NCBI RefSeq assembly: GCF_963678635.1
Contig: NC_087070.1
Span: 6,670,539 to 6,730,538 of the forward strand
Direction: 5' to 3'
DNA length: 60,000 nt
Source: Symsagittifera roscoffensis
Taxonomy: Eukaryota; Xenacoelomorpha; Acoela; Convolutidae
Part shown: positions 24,501-34,789 of the stretch, piece after piece
Layout of the letters: the number at the start of each line of letters is the position of its first letter
How positions within the stretch are numbered: position 1 is the stretch's first letter
Position numbers and translations under genes: made by a program
Notes under the pieces: model-generated
Databases searched by the model: none
Seen by the model: the letters and a program-made list of their open reading frames with translations, nothing else
What the model was told of the DNA's origin: nothing

Positions 24501-27500
24501 ACACACATTATAACACCGATAAGACGAAAATAAAGCGCTGGCCTTCAACGAGGCAACTACAACTAGTAATTGTGTTTTTTTAGAGTTCCTGTGGGTCGAC
24601 TGCTATTGTGGTTGCTGTTGACAGAGAACGAAGCAGACTGGACTTCGCCAATGTGGGAGACAGTGCGGCTACAGTTCTTCGCAGAAACCGCGATGACTCA
24701 TCCTCGTACCACTCGTCTCCTCCGACTAGGAATTCGACAAATCAAGAGGAGGGGGCGGAAGATGGGACAGAAGTAGTGCTGCTTAATGATATACACAACA
24801 CTGAGAACGAGGTATCTTGCTCCTTTACTAAAAGCCTAATGATCTCAATGCTAAATAACCAATATTAGATACCAGGTGCTTTATTTTGGTGGATTGGTAT
24901 CCTTATGCTGGCGTCCGCTTAGTGTTTTTATTAAGAACCTTCTTTTTTTCTAATCTAAGCCCGCAAATATTGGTGCCACTTTTGGGGCACCTTTACAGCT
25001 TTTTCATAACATCTGCTTTGACATTTGAATAGTAATAAGTTAACACAGTTGATGCATTTTTAATTGAGCAAATGAACCGAAAAAGTTGTTTGTTTCAAAA
25101 AACAACAATAATAAAAACTCGATTTGAGAAGTTTTCTTAACTCAATATATCTAGCATTTTTTTTGAAATGCATAATTTATACATGATGTGGCTTTATGCT
25201 TTGCGATTTGTTACTTGCAAAGTTAGTGTGGATGTCTTCAGTTTGTTATTGGCAGTTAGCTAAATCCCATTGGCAATTTATTTGCGTATGTAGCTGCTTT
25301 ACTCGTGACTTGTCTTTGTCGGTGGTTAAGCGTGCGTGGCTGAGTGGTTAGTGCGTGAGACTCAAAATCTTTTGATTGCTGTTGGTCGCAGATCGAATCC
25401 TAGACCTAGCCGAATTTTGGCCATTTCGAGGCTTATTTCTATTTTTTTTTTATTTCAATTGAAAGAGCTGCTTTTTGGTCGTGTTCTCGCAAGTGTTTGC
25501 GAAGCGAAGTTTCTCTATGCAATGAATCGCATGAATGATTAAACAGTTCTCAAATGAGATATATATTGGGTTATTGGAAAATTATGTGAAAAAAAGTTGT
25601 GTGAAAAATATGTAAAATAATTTTTTTTTCTGATTTGACAAAATTACAGCGTATCTAGACAAAAAAATATTGCGATGATCGATATCCATTTAGTTCAGAC
25701 GTGTTTGATGGGTAAAGGTGGAGAAATTATTAGGAGTCGTTATCTCCCGACGAATTTAAGGCAGAAACACTTTAACGATAATCCAAAATCACTTTAGAGT
25801 TGGGGCTAATTCTCAACCAGTTTACGACAAGAAGTTTTCGCGTAGAAACACTCGGAACACTTTTGAGTATTGAGAAAAAGTGTATAAAAAAGATACGATG
25901 ATGAATGATGATATTATGGAGGGTCTATTTTGCTATCACCGAATCAGTTATTTTGAGGTGGGGGAGAAGGGCAGGTGAGGTAAGAGGGGTTCGATAAATA
26001 AGCACGTGAGAGTAGCCCGCTGACAGTTATCTTCTTTAGAATTACACAAGCAGAACGTAGTGTAAATACTACGATGCAACTTTTTTCTAAAGCTAAGTCG
26101 GAAATGATAGTTCTTGAAAAGTGTTTTTTATGCTTTTGCTGTTTAGCATGTATTCAATAACGATTCAATAGCATAATTTCAATTTCGCTTAATTAGTGGC
26201 ATCTTACTGTTTGATAATAACGGGTCTTATGAAAATTTATGGGATTTGGTTTTTAAGCACATTTTGAAAAAATGTTGCAACTACCGGCAGTACAGATCGG
26301 CTACTCCCGTACGTGCTTGCATTCTTGACCCATTGCGTGAATTCTTGACCCATTTTTTTTGGCTTTTTTCTTCTCAAAAGTTACCCGAAGTTGTATAAAG
26401 TTTTAATCAAAAGAGCACGCACAAGGGGTGTTTACCTAACTTTTAGATGAAAAAGGTTATTACCTAAGAAAATAGGCAATTTTTGAAAGTTTGACGGTTT
26501 TTTAGAAACTTTGGACTTTTCTCGAAAACTACCCTGACAAATCTGAGATAAAGGGTTAAAACGGAAAAAGCAACAGCTAAGACGAATTTCCTAGGGATAA
26601 ACAGCTACGCCTTACTTTTTTGTGGAAAGCTGGTTTAGGAATTAGAAAATGGTTATTTTTTTAAGAGTGAACGTAGTGAAGACTCTTATATACTACGTCT
26701 TGCTAATTTTTTCAGGAAAAAGTCTTAAAATATTGATGCACTTAGGTATAATGCACTTTTTGAATTCAATTGAAATTCATCTGCTTAAAATGACGTAAAT
26801 AGCACTCTCCAAATACGAATTTGGAAATGATGCAAAAAAACTGTGTGCGATTTCTAGTTTCGAAAATGGAATTTAATTTTCAGATTTCCAGCGGAATAAA
26901 AACTTTACCTGTTGATCCAGTTTTCTCTAGTTGGGTTAATGTTATCAGAAAAGGGACAATCCTTAATTGTTTTAGAATATCAAAGAGCTTAAAGGGCATC
27001 CATTTTTTTCTTTGAAATTCGAAGTTGAGTTTTTTCAACTAAGTCAGTGTTTTTATGTTCACTTGCGTTCATTACTCTTTTCCTATCTTCGATTGGCTAT
27101 TTTCAAATTTTGAGGGTCAAAGACTATTCTCTTAAAATGAGATAAAGGGGTCAATTGAATGAACAAACATGTGCTGGGATTTTTTTTTGCATAGCAACTA
27201 AGCCCTAGTTCTAGAGGAAAAGCAATGATGAGTCAAAAAAAGTTCATGTTTTGAAATGTTGTTCGGTTTTTGTAAGCTTTTTTCTCGAAAACTATTCTGC
27301 CAAATCTATGATTAAAAGTTCAATCGAAAGAACTTGCACTAGAAGTGTTTTCTGCATTGCGGCGACGCTCTAATATTTGTAGAAAGTCGATCTTGAACTT
27401 ACGAAAATCCATTTTTATTTTTATTCGAAGTTTTTCGTCTTTCTCGAAAACTACGGTGCCAAATTAATGAAACTAATAAAACGGAGATTTTTCTCCCCTA

Positions 27501-30500
27501 CAAAACCTTTTCTCGCGTACTTTTGATAGGAAGCAGCTTTGGATTTGAATACTGTCCAATTTTTAGCGTTTCGAAAATTACGCATTACTTCAGTACATTT
27601 CAAAATTTTGTTTACCAAACAGGTACCACCATCGTTAGCTGGGACCCTAGTTTAACTTTTGCTGAGCGGCCGTGACACAGATGCTATGACTTGTGATTTT
27701 TGATCTCGAGATCGGGGGTTCGATTCAGCCCCATTAAGAATTTTTGTTAACCTTTTCGTTCATTTTTTCACTTTTTGACCCTTTTAGAGCTTCTTTTCTC
27801 CCTTGTCTTTGCGAAGTGTAGCTTCGCCTCTGTGTAATTTTTCGTACTGATTGTGCTAACTGACCTTTTTGTCTGTTTCTTAAGAGTGAGGAGGCGAGGA
27901 TAGTTGGTCTGGGTGGGTTTGTGTTTGCAGTGTCGGGCACCACCAAAAGAGTCAACGGATGTCTCACCATCACTAGGGCCATAGGTGAGTTGCATTTCTA
28001 CTTGTGATACTAAAATTGTGTTAATTCAGTGGTGTTCCTAATGCGCGAAAGACCGAATACGTTGCGAAAATTGTTTCAGCCAATCAGAAATTTTCATAAA
28101 TTCGAGGGAAATATGCGATAAAATCAGGCAGTTTAGGACAGTTGAAAAGTCATTGACTTGTTGAGAATTTTCAAACATTCGGTTCTTTGGGCATGAGAAT
28201 ACAGTGCTGATTTAAATTATCGGGACAAAACGAATAAAACTTTGAAAAATAAAACACGTTATTCTCAAATTGGGTTGATTTTAGACAAAAAAATAATGAA
28301 GACAAAAACTTGCTTCCAGCAGAATTATTATGGTGCAATTTGTTTTGCGAAATTCGGGTCCCAAATTTTATTCCGAAAACGACCATTTTTGGCTTGTTTT
28401 GCTCAATAAAAAATTACGCCAAAACTACTTAGTCGATCCTTGACATAATTATATCAACGTGACCGTCTTAGATATCCCAACAAACTATAAGAAAGGAATA
28501 CTCTCGGAAAAATTTTATTAGATTAATTTAATATTGTTTGATAGACTAAAATGGTCGTTTTTACTATATAAACACCATTATTTACTTAAAATAAATTTTG
28601 AAATGATTCGCCTAATTTTTTTTGAAGATTATACTTACAATTGCTGGATCAGTGAAACAACTACGATTGAGTTAAGTGAAAGAGGAAAACCAATGCCGTG
28701 CGAGATTTTTCCATCAAGACTAACAAATTTGGGTTTTAGCAAGTTAAAACTAATATTATTCTACATATTCAGTGTTTCTTGCCTGACGATTTGACATTGA
28801 AATAAATATTAGTTCTTGTGGCTTTAGTTATCAATTCATTGATGTTATGTGCTCTCAAGCAGTCGAATCGCAGAGAATTTTTTTAATTGATTTTGAGTTG
28901 AATTTTGAATTAAAATTTCAGGTGACCTGTCGATGAAAGAGGTGATTTCGGCTGAGCCGGAGACGGAGACCTACGACATATCTCCCCAAGATAGATTTCT
29001 CCTCCTCGCCTCAGACGGCTTCTTTGACGCAGTTCCCTTCGATGAACTAGGCGCAGTCATGGACCAAGTCACACAACAGGTGGGGAAAAGAGAGCGCAGT
29101 TGAATCTATGTTGAAGGGAGTGCTGTCTGTATTTGACAAATGAGAGTTTATACTCGCCAGTTAGCAAACAATTACTATATTGACCAATCAGAATCGAGAT
29201 GAGAAAGCAAGCCTTCGAAATAAATAATTATTAATTTCTTTCTTGTCTCAATTTTGATTGGTTAATATAGTATTTGTCTGCTTACTGACCTGTATGAATG
29301 CGCGGTTGTCCAAACCTGTATGAATGCGCGGTTGCAACCATGTTGAACTATTCTCAGCTATAGACTATTTCAATATAGAGAGGAAGTTTGAGTGATAGAT
29401 GAAATATTACTATGAAATAACTATAAAAAAAACGAATGGTATATAAAACATAATCATGTTATAGCATAGCGCAATGTATGAAAAAGATATAGGAAAGTGA
29501 CGTTTTGAAAATCTTGTCAACTTTTTTTTAAACTAGTTTGAACAAATTGTTTTCGCAGGGCTGTCTAAACTCTTGAAACGATCTTTTTAGAAATGGACCA
29601 TTCAATTCGAATTTTTTTTTGCGCAACAGATGGGAACGAAATTACAGACTGCCAATTTCTACTAGACTAAGCGTATTTCATCTGTGCAATAACTGAGTTC
29701 AAATTTATCAATTGGAAACTTAATTTCTTCAATAATTTATCTGGTAGTTCTGTTTTAAGTGCCAATTAACTAAGTTAAGACACTTAAGGTTGTCCATTTT
29801 TTCATGATTTTGATTTTTTAAGATATTTTGTAATTCGCATGTTTTGTAATTACATGTTTTTCACCGATTTAAAAAATTTGTTTGGATATTACTCTAGCGA
29901 ACTTAAGCGAGCGTAGTGTTATAGTACGACTATTCTTTTTTCCCCTTCCTAAGTCGCAAATATTAGGGACATTTTTGGAGCACTTTAACGGCTTTTTGAT
30001 AGCATGTGCTTTGATATTAGGTTAGTAATAAGTTGACGCAGTTGATGCGTTTTTCATTGATTAAATGCAGTGAAAAAAGCAAATTTTTTCAAACAACAGC
30101 ACAATATGGGTTTAACTGTGGGTCTCACGTATGGGTTTCACTGTGTTGCGCTCACAAGATCTGACATGTCGAGTCTGGAAGAATTCCAAAAAAGAGCTAT
30201 CCGGTGGATAACTGACAAAATATGCCAATTACCTCAGTCAACTAAAAATGCTGAATTTGTTACCACTTTCTATGTTTCTTCGATTAAATGACATTCTTTT
30301 GTTTGCTAAATTGAGTATTGAAACTGAGTCCAATCAAATTTTACGAACTAAAAGTGAAATATTGGGAAATTTTTTAAATTAAGTAAAACGATAACAGAAA
30401 AAGCAAGAGGAGAATTCACGCTTAGAACTTGTAGAGCAATAAACAGATTGAATGATTTCACTAGATTGATGGGCTTGGAAAACAGAATTTTGAAGATGAT

Positions 30501-32338
30501 TTGGAATTATGTCAACGTGAACTTTTCAGAAGCTGAAATCTGCAGCTAGCTAATTGTGTGTGATTGTAGTGGCTGCAGAAACTCAAGTAGGAAATTATAA
30601 AGAACTCAAATTATAAAGAAGCAATCCCATCAGCAGTAGCTGTAAATTCTATTCAACAACAACAATGAAAAAACTCGGTTTCAGAAATTTTCCAACTCAA
30701 GATATCTCCCAATATTTACCGCAATGTTTTTGAAATGCATAATTCACACATAATTTGGCTTTGTGCTTTCCAATTTATGACTTGCAAAGTTTGTGTGGAT
30801 GCCCAGTTTGTTATATTCCAAATTGTTACATGCAAAATAGTGTCGATTTGTATTTGGTGACACTTTTGCTGCATGGAATTGGCAACTTATTAGCATATGT
30901 AGCTGCTTTAGTTGTGGCTAGTGTTTGCTAGTTATTAGGGCTCGTAGCGCAGATGCCATACAGGGGACTATAAATCTCCTTGTCGTAGGATCGATTCCAG
31001 GACAGCAAAAATTTCGTTTCTCAAGGATTATTTTACCTTTTTTCTAAATCACTCTATGGAGCTTTTTCTTTTCAGTTTTTCGCTAGTGTTTGCAAAGCAC
31101 AGCTTCGCCTCTGCGTTAATGAAGGTAGTCAAGACATTTACATAGGTTTTGATGATTTTTATTCAGGAAAAATTTGATTTTTCATTTGTGATTTTTGATT
31201 TATTTTGTTTGTTTCGCTTGTTTCCTTTGTTAAAAAGAAGGCTAACTCCACTATTGAATAGCGAAAATGTTAATGTCACGAAAAACGTGATAGTCTTCTA
31301 ATTTCGAATCTGGAATTTCCGGCTCTTTTTCCTTCCCCCCCCCCCCCCACCTGCAAATTTTTACAAGTAAGTTTGTTGACCACATTGTCCGATTGTTATG
31401 AAAATTGACACATAGACTAATTAGGCCATGACAAACATATTTGGTCTTCATAATCAACCTCGTAAAACCACTCGTTACACTAAAAAATTGAAGCTCGTCT
31501 GAGGTGGGGGGGGGGGGGAAGGAAAAAGCCGAATTTCCATATCAGATTCCCAGCGAAATAAAAATTTTACCTGTTGATCCAGTTTTCTCAACAACAGTTT
31601 GGGGTTTTTTGATCGAATATGTCTATCATAAATTGTTCTAGAAATTCTAAGAGCTTCAAGGCTGTCTTTTTTTTCTTGGAAATTCAAAAGTTGAGTTTTT
31701 TTCTTGCCTTCATTGACTCTTTCACTGACATGCGTTACTTGACTCTTTTTCAACTGTCAATTGGCTATGTTTGTACGCTTGCTTTGCACTATCTTAGCGT
31801 TTTCGACGTTTTATTATATCGGCTCAATCGTTTCGCGTTTACCGAGCGTAGGTTGTTTATAAATTTCTGAGTTTCCAAACTTATTACCATCAATCTTGTT
31901 TCGGTCTGAACTTCAGCATTCAGAAAGAATATCAGAATTTCCGTTTAATACTCACGGCTGTACGAAAATTGCATAATTTTGGATAGGTAAGGTCTTTTTT
32001 TTCTGATAACTTTGTTATAATTTTGGCTCTTTTCTTACCTTCCTCCTCTTTTAACAATTGCACTATAAAATTGTCCAGGTACCTACTAAAGAATATCCTC
32101 CTATAAAGAAAATTCTCAACGGTTAAGCATAACAGAACTTTATAACTAGTAACGAATCTCCCCCCTTTGCAAAATGGGGGTTTAAGTTGAAGAGATCCGA
32201 ACTTTGGTTTGTATGGTCTAGGTTACTGAGTCGGGAGGTTGTGTGAGGAGCTGTAACTTGGCCGAACTGTTGTGTGAAGAGGCTTTGAGAAGAGACAACA
32301 GCGACAACATCACTGTGTTATGTGTTCCCCTCAAGTGA
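18582..32338 (+). CDS. PPM/PP2C-family protein phosphatase (metal-dependent Ser/Thr)
   Basis: Nine exons by eye: 18582-18600, 18830-18991, 20228-20283, 21300-21573, 23149-23336, 24584-24811, 27885-27984, 28922-29079 and 32222-32338. All junctions are GT-AG with matching phases (1302 bases, 433 residues). Motifs in order: GRRKTMED (61-68), VAVFDGHGG (87-95, metal-binding D91), GSTAIVVAV, FANVGDSAA, GLGGFV, VNGCLTITRAIGD (to D344), LLLASDGFFD (D374) and RDNSDNITV (D423). All the usual metal ligands are present, so it should be active: a Mn/Mg-dependent Ser/Thr phosphatase, probably cytosolic or nuclear (no signal or membrane segment). An insertion of about 90 residues, rich in Gln, Ser and Thr, separates FFMRALL from LRETFLAIDEAF and is encoded by exons 4-5. 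The subfamily is unclear. Introns up to 3.1 kb are full of transposons. The last exon is duplicated downstream. Confidence 0.9.
19340..19576. repeat. Paired, inverted MITE ends in PP2C intron 2
   Basis: A left block ttgcaagtgggggaaaaagg, aaaaagagcc faces a right block ggctctttttccttcccccc, acctgcaaaattt. The same end sequence bounds the MITE at 31321. Here the two blocks are in tail-out orientation, so this looks like two partial elements or an inside-out rearrangement. Confidence 0.55.
19641..20098. mobile_element. ATTACACA-end element, PP2C intron 2
   Basis: The left end is tttacacaagcaaagcttgt; the right end is gcgaagtgcaacttcgcctc, tgtgtgtaat. Outer TTACACA/TGTGTAA ends are inverted. It shares its 5' body (aactaagtcgcaaatattgt) with 39377, 22126, 24900 and 29890. 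No coding is seen. Its right end lies 130 bases before exon 3. Confidence 0.6.
20659..21100 (+). repeat. Diverged direct repeat in PP2C intron 3
   Basis: Two units (about 20659-20830 and 20920-21100) share attataagccagctcgc, then an aatttcaatgcaatggtcgg phrase, with similar text after it. The spacing is about 265-275 bases. No function is evident. Confidence 0.6.
22473..22800. mobile_element. hAT-like MITE (328 bp), PP2C intron 4
   Basis: The ends are CAGGGTGACCACTT and AAGTGGTCACCCTG, flanked by the same 8 bases ttccaaat (22465-22472 and 22801-22808). The interior is non-coding and distantly like the 16981 element in opposite orientation. It is nested in the larger repeat at 22126. Confidence 0.9.
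22923..23125 (+). repeat. tRNA-Leu-like SINE, copy 1
   Basis: A head of about 77 bases resembles a leucine tRNA: A box ggctaagtggatagtgcg, anticodon-arm text gactcaaaatc, variable arm and B box gatcgaatcc. It is followed by a body (ctagccgaattttggccatt and on) and the gcgaagctctgcttcgcctc tail. Near-identical text at 25330 shows a dispersed family. Confidence 0.75.
23802..24120 (+). repeat. Dispersed repeat family B, PP2C intron 5
   Basis: It starts gtcgattgacgtagttcaga and carries gttttctcaaattgg and tgttggctatgtttc. Some internal landmarks are deleted relative to 11749. Non-coding. Confidence 0.65.
24900..25510 (+). mobile_element. AAGTCGCAAA-type element with tRNA-Leu-like SINE, PP2C intron 6
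   Basis: 5' text ccttctttttttctaatcta, agcccgcaaatattgg matches the family seen at 22040 and 22160. A tRNA-like head at 25330-25406 (A box ggctgagtggttagtgcg, B box gatcgaatcc) and body match 22923 nearly base for base. The tail gtttgcgaagcgaag is truncated. Confidence 0.65.
26370..27560 (+). repeat. Degenerate family C repeats
   Basis: A phrase like ttctcgaaaactaccctgcc, aaatct recurs at about 26517, 27287 and 27446, with similar following text (aatcgaaag, then aagtgttt). Relatives occur at 9397, 44455 and 44620. No protein is coded; function unknown. Confidence 0.55.
27661..27838 (+). repeat. tRNA-derived SINE of a different parentage
   Basis: The head ctgagcggccgtgacacaga, then gggggttcgattcagcccc, has a good B box and an acceptable A box. 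It is unlike the Leu-type heads, yet ends in the same gcgaagtgtagcttcgcctc tail. The parent tRNA is uncertain. Confidence 0.6.
28202..28637. mobile_element. Broken Tc1-like foldback, PP2C intron 7
   Basis: A TA (28200-28201) precedes the family end CAGTGCTGATTTAAATTA. The left arm and the loop (inverted relative to copy 1) continue to about 28637 (gaagattatac), where the right arm is cut off. It is therefore a deleted copy of the 731-bp family. Confidence 0.8.
29150..29295. repeat. Small inverted-repeat element, PP2C intron 8
   Basis: The left arm ccagttagcaaacaattact, atattgaccaatcag pairs imperfectly with the right arm ending ctgattggttaatatag-like text and gtctgcttactgacctg. Total length is about 145 bases. 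It contains a ccaatcag core like the 33566 element, and a relationship is possible. Confidence 0.6.
30110..30545 (+). pseudogene. Decayed LINE reverse-transcriptase C-terminus
   Basis: Conceptual reading gives SSLEEFQKRAIRWITDK, then after a frameshift at about 30230-30268 MFLRLNDILLFAKL, a stop at about 30380, and TLRTCRAINRLNDF with a final IWNYVNVNF. That order (thumb, then FxLRTCRxxNRL) is the usual end of CR1/Jockey-like LINE ORF2. Only about 140 residues remain, with frameshift and stops. It differs from the LINE at 6226. It lies in PP2C intron 8, in the same direction as the gene. Confidence 0.7.
30939..31003 (+). repeat. tRNA-Tyr-like SINE head
   Basis: It folds as a tRNA-like: an anticodon stem GGGGA/TCTCC around loop CTATAAA (anticodon ATA in that position), A box tagcgcagatgcc and B box ggatcgattcc. 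It is followed by a SINE body and the shared CTTCGCCTCTG tail, so it is a SINE rather than a working tRNA gene. Confidence 0.65.
31321..31530. mobile_element. GGCTC-end MITE with 8-bp target repeat (210 bp)
   Basis: Termini are GGCTCTTTTTCCTTCCCC and the inverted GGGGAAGGAAAAAGCC, flanked by gaatttcc at 31313-31320 and 31531-31538. The second copy of the tandem duplication has the empty site (tggaatttcgatatc at about 34820). The poly-C and poly-G runs lie just inside the ends. The 8-bp repeat favours a hAT-like origin, but the termini are not CAGGG. Confidence 0.9.
32222..32338 (+). other. PP2C terminal exon, copy A
   Basis: The acceptor ggtctag precedes V-T-E-S; the exon ends with DNSDNITVLCVPLK and a stop. 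It carries the final metal-binding Asp and the last strand. It is the nearer of two intact versions, 3,142 bases after exon 8. Confidence 0.88.
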
Positions 32339-32608
32339 AGTACGAGGATGGGGGGTGAGAAATGGAAGGGAGAGACAAAGAAGCGATGGAACTACGTGGC
32401 ACACTTACATACGAGTTTATATTCATTTTTCCTCTTGAGTTTACTCAAATATCACAACCAGCAGAAGTTCAGTTATTGAAATTCACCGTTCTGGAGAAGT
32501 TTCCTTGTGGTAAATGCTGACATCATTATCAACTATTTGTTCTTGTAAAAGTAACTTCGAAGCCTGTATACTACCGAACACAACTTTCAAATGGAGCCGA
32601 GACTACTG

Positions 32609-32614
32609 AATAAA
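32609..32614 (+). terminator. Poly(A) signal after PP2C exon copy A
   Basis: AATAAA occurs 271 bases after the stop and is followed by aaaaactgcttaactg. The duplicate copy keeps it at 35900-35905, so either terminal exon could make a complete 3' end. Confidence 0.55.
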
Positions 32615-33565
32615 AAAACTGCTTAACTGAACTTGTTTTTGGATGATTTCAAAATAATTTCATTGTTTGATAGAAGCTAAGCAAGTCGCTATGGTGTGAA
32701 GTAAAGTTTGCTCTGAATATTATGAGCGAGCAGCAATTATTTTGAGTTACCACTTTTGATGTTCAGGCAGGAGAGTTTTGAAAGGAATTGCACCCCTCTT
32801 CGAAAGGATTTTCAGCCCTCTTTGAAAAGCGAAGAATAGCTACAAAAAACCATCATTTCTTGAAAAACTTCGAAAACAGGGGAAGTTAATAAGCATGGCT
32901 CATATTTATCATCGAAAAACTACATATTTACCATTGCTGCTCTCCTGTAATGCTTTTGTGGTTTTGACTGGTGGATTTTTTTTTGGTTGACCAAAGTACT
33001 AAGTGCTGCGATATATTGGAGATAGTCCTTAATTTGATGTCCGTTGCTTTCCTTTCAAACAGAGAATTGCCAAACTATAGACAATTAAATTAGTTGTTGG
33101 TATGATGTTACGTTGAAGATTAATTCACTAATTACTACTTGATTAAATTGCTTATTTCAGTGTATTTGTGGTCGATATGTCAGAATCGGTGGTTGAGTTT
33201 GTTTTTAATCGGTGCTATTTTATTTTTAGATTTGTACCAGATGGTTGCAACAAATTAAGTGCGACTAATGATTGAAGTAAACCTAATCAAACAAAATCTT
33301 ACCGATCGAACTTAGAAGTTTTTAAAAATAGCGTTTGTGATGTTGATTTGTCACATCTTAGTTTTGTATGAAAAGTGATGACCTTTCAAGTATTCCACCA
33401 CCTGTTTTGATGTTTCGACCATTGCTGTAATCTCTTACCAATATCAGATGCTAGTTACCTCGTTATCTTTATATACTCCAGCTGTTTTATGTTTTAGTCT
33501 TCCTGTTTTATCAATTTCATCTGGCATTATTTTCTGCTTACCATTTTAACGACTGTTATCGTTAC

Positions 33566-33702
33566 AGAAATATCTTAAGCCAATCAGAACTCGTTCAACT
33601 GTTCAAAACTCGTGACAAAATTTTCAAATTTTCTTAAATGCTTTTGAGTAGCCATTCAATTTTAAAATGTTTAATATTGAGTTCTGATTGGCTGATATAA
33701 TT
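33566..33702. repeat. Inverted repeat with AGCCAATCAGAACTC arms
   Basis: aagccaatcagaactc (about 33580) and gagttctgattggctgatat (about 33680) are reverse complements around about 85 bases. It is a small MITE-like element, duplicated near 36865-36995 by the tandem event. Confidence 0.65.
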
Positions 33703-34223
33703 TTCACTCCTTCGGTCCTTGTGGCACGAAGGATTCACCAGACAATTTTAATTAATTCTGTCAAATTAAAATAACATAGATTTAGTTCCACAAAAAAAAA
33801 CAAATAGAGTTTCAATTTTATTTTGTAATTAGATTTTCATACGGAATTGAATTTTCACACGCTAGTTTTTTTTTCCCCAGAAACATTATATGAATGCAGG
33901 AAGGCCACAGTTAATTTACAAGTTCCGAGCTTTTGCTTCATTTTTTGAAAGCGTACAATTGTTTTTCTTAGCTAAAATGTGCATCGGTATTTTTTGTCAT
34001 CGATAATGCCCCCCAGCTTGTACACTTATTCTGCATGTTTGAAGTTTGGGGCTATTTTGTGAATAAAACGATTGTCTAGTTTCATTTGAAGACAGTGCAG
34101 AAAGGGGTTGAAGAAAGAATAACAATGATCATAATGCTACAATGTGAAAAACATCATTTTTAAATGAATTTCAGGCGCCTATTTCGGGTCTAAATTAATG
34201 TGAAACAGAGTTTTCAGTTAGGT

Positions 34224-34296
34224 TTGTTTGTGTAATCAGAAAAACGACTTAAATTCGAGGGATTTAATTTAAGTTGTTTTTCTGATTACACAAACA
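34224..34296. repeat. Short near-perfect hairpin (copy 1)
   Basis: TGTTTGTGTAATCAGAAAAA pairs with the inverted TTTTTCTGATTACACAAACA, and the inner cttaaatt/aatttaag also pairs. The stem is about 31 bp with a loop of about 10. The tandem copy at 37514-37586 keeps the fold, with one changed base in the stem. Confidence 0.85.
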
Positions 34297-34675
34297 ATCG
34301 CTTGTATTATACTGCAAGTTTCGTTTTGGAACATGGGTAGCTTATTTTGTATTTAAATTCAGCATTTAGCTTCAATGTAGAGCATGCATATAAGACAATG
34401 CTCAAAAAATCGATATCGGGGATAAAACTGGTTATTGTAATTATTCGAAAAATGCGTACTCGGTATGAAATGTTTTCAGTTAAGAAGTTTTGATGGGATT
34501 TTTACCACCCGAAGCATATCAATGCCCTGGTTTAAAAATTGAAGTGAATTTTGCCCTGCGATAGTTTTTGGGAAAATTATGGGCGTTTGAAACTTTTTTA
34601 ATTTGGGGTAACTGGAGAGCAATTTATTTTGTTTTTAAGTGACCTTTGAGTTTCACTTAGAATATATATATAGAA

Positions 34676-34789
34676 TATAGAGGTAGGGAAGGAGACCCGC
34701 AAAAAATTGGGCAGGTTCAGATGTTTTTAATGAACTTTTTGTATACTAGTTAAAATGCGTCCGCTCTATAAATTTAAGCATGTTATTGA
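34676..34789 (+). repeat. 110-bp repeat at the duplication junction
   Basis: gaggtagggaaggagacccg through gcgtccgctctataaattta, agcatgtta lies between the two copies of the PP2C-end duplication. It recurs almost unchanged at 39546-39655 inside another repeat. No inverted ends are seen. Confidence 0.8.

Larger units (their letters stand above)
26041..27838. mobile_element. Long ATTACACA-end composite element, PP2C intron 6
   Basis: The left end attacacaagcagaacgtag and the right end gcttcgcctctgtgtaat give inverted ATTACACA/TGTGTAAT termini. Inside lie a family B copy (about 26675-27130), repeat family C units and a tRNA-like head at 27661. It ends 46 bases before the exon 7 acceptor region. 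At 1.8 kb it is probably several nested insertions rather than one element. Confidence 0.5.
29890..31125. mobile_element. Composite repeat (AAGTCGCAAA 5' end to CTTCGCCTCTG tail), PP2C intron 8
   Basis: It opens with agcgagcgtagtgttatagt, acgac and a cctaagtcgcaaatattagg phrase. It contains the LINE remnant at 30110-30545 and a tRNA-like head at 30939, and closes with gtttgcaaagcacagcttcg, cctctgcgtt. It is probably nested insertions. Confidence 0.5.
31280..34663 (+). repeat. Tandem duplication carrying the last PP2C exon, copy 1
   Basis: It aligns with 34790-37953 almost throughout (both include a family B repeat, the last PP2C exon and 3' flank, a ccaatcag inverted repeat and a TGTTTGTGTAATCAG hairpin). 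Differences are scattered substitutions and small indels plus one 218-bp MITE-and-target-repeat insertion. The 5' breakpoint lies by gaaaaac just inside the family B relative. Confidence 0.92.

Noticed and set aside
31619-31870. Duplicated 83-residue open frame, also at 34909-35160
   Set aside because: It lies in dispersed repeat family B, whose other copies are not open; the match between the two is due to the tandem duplication.
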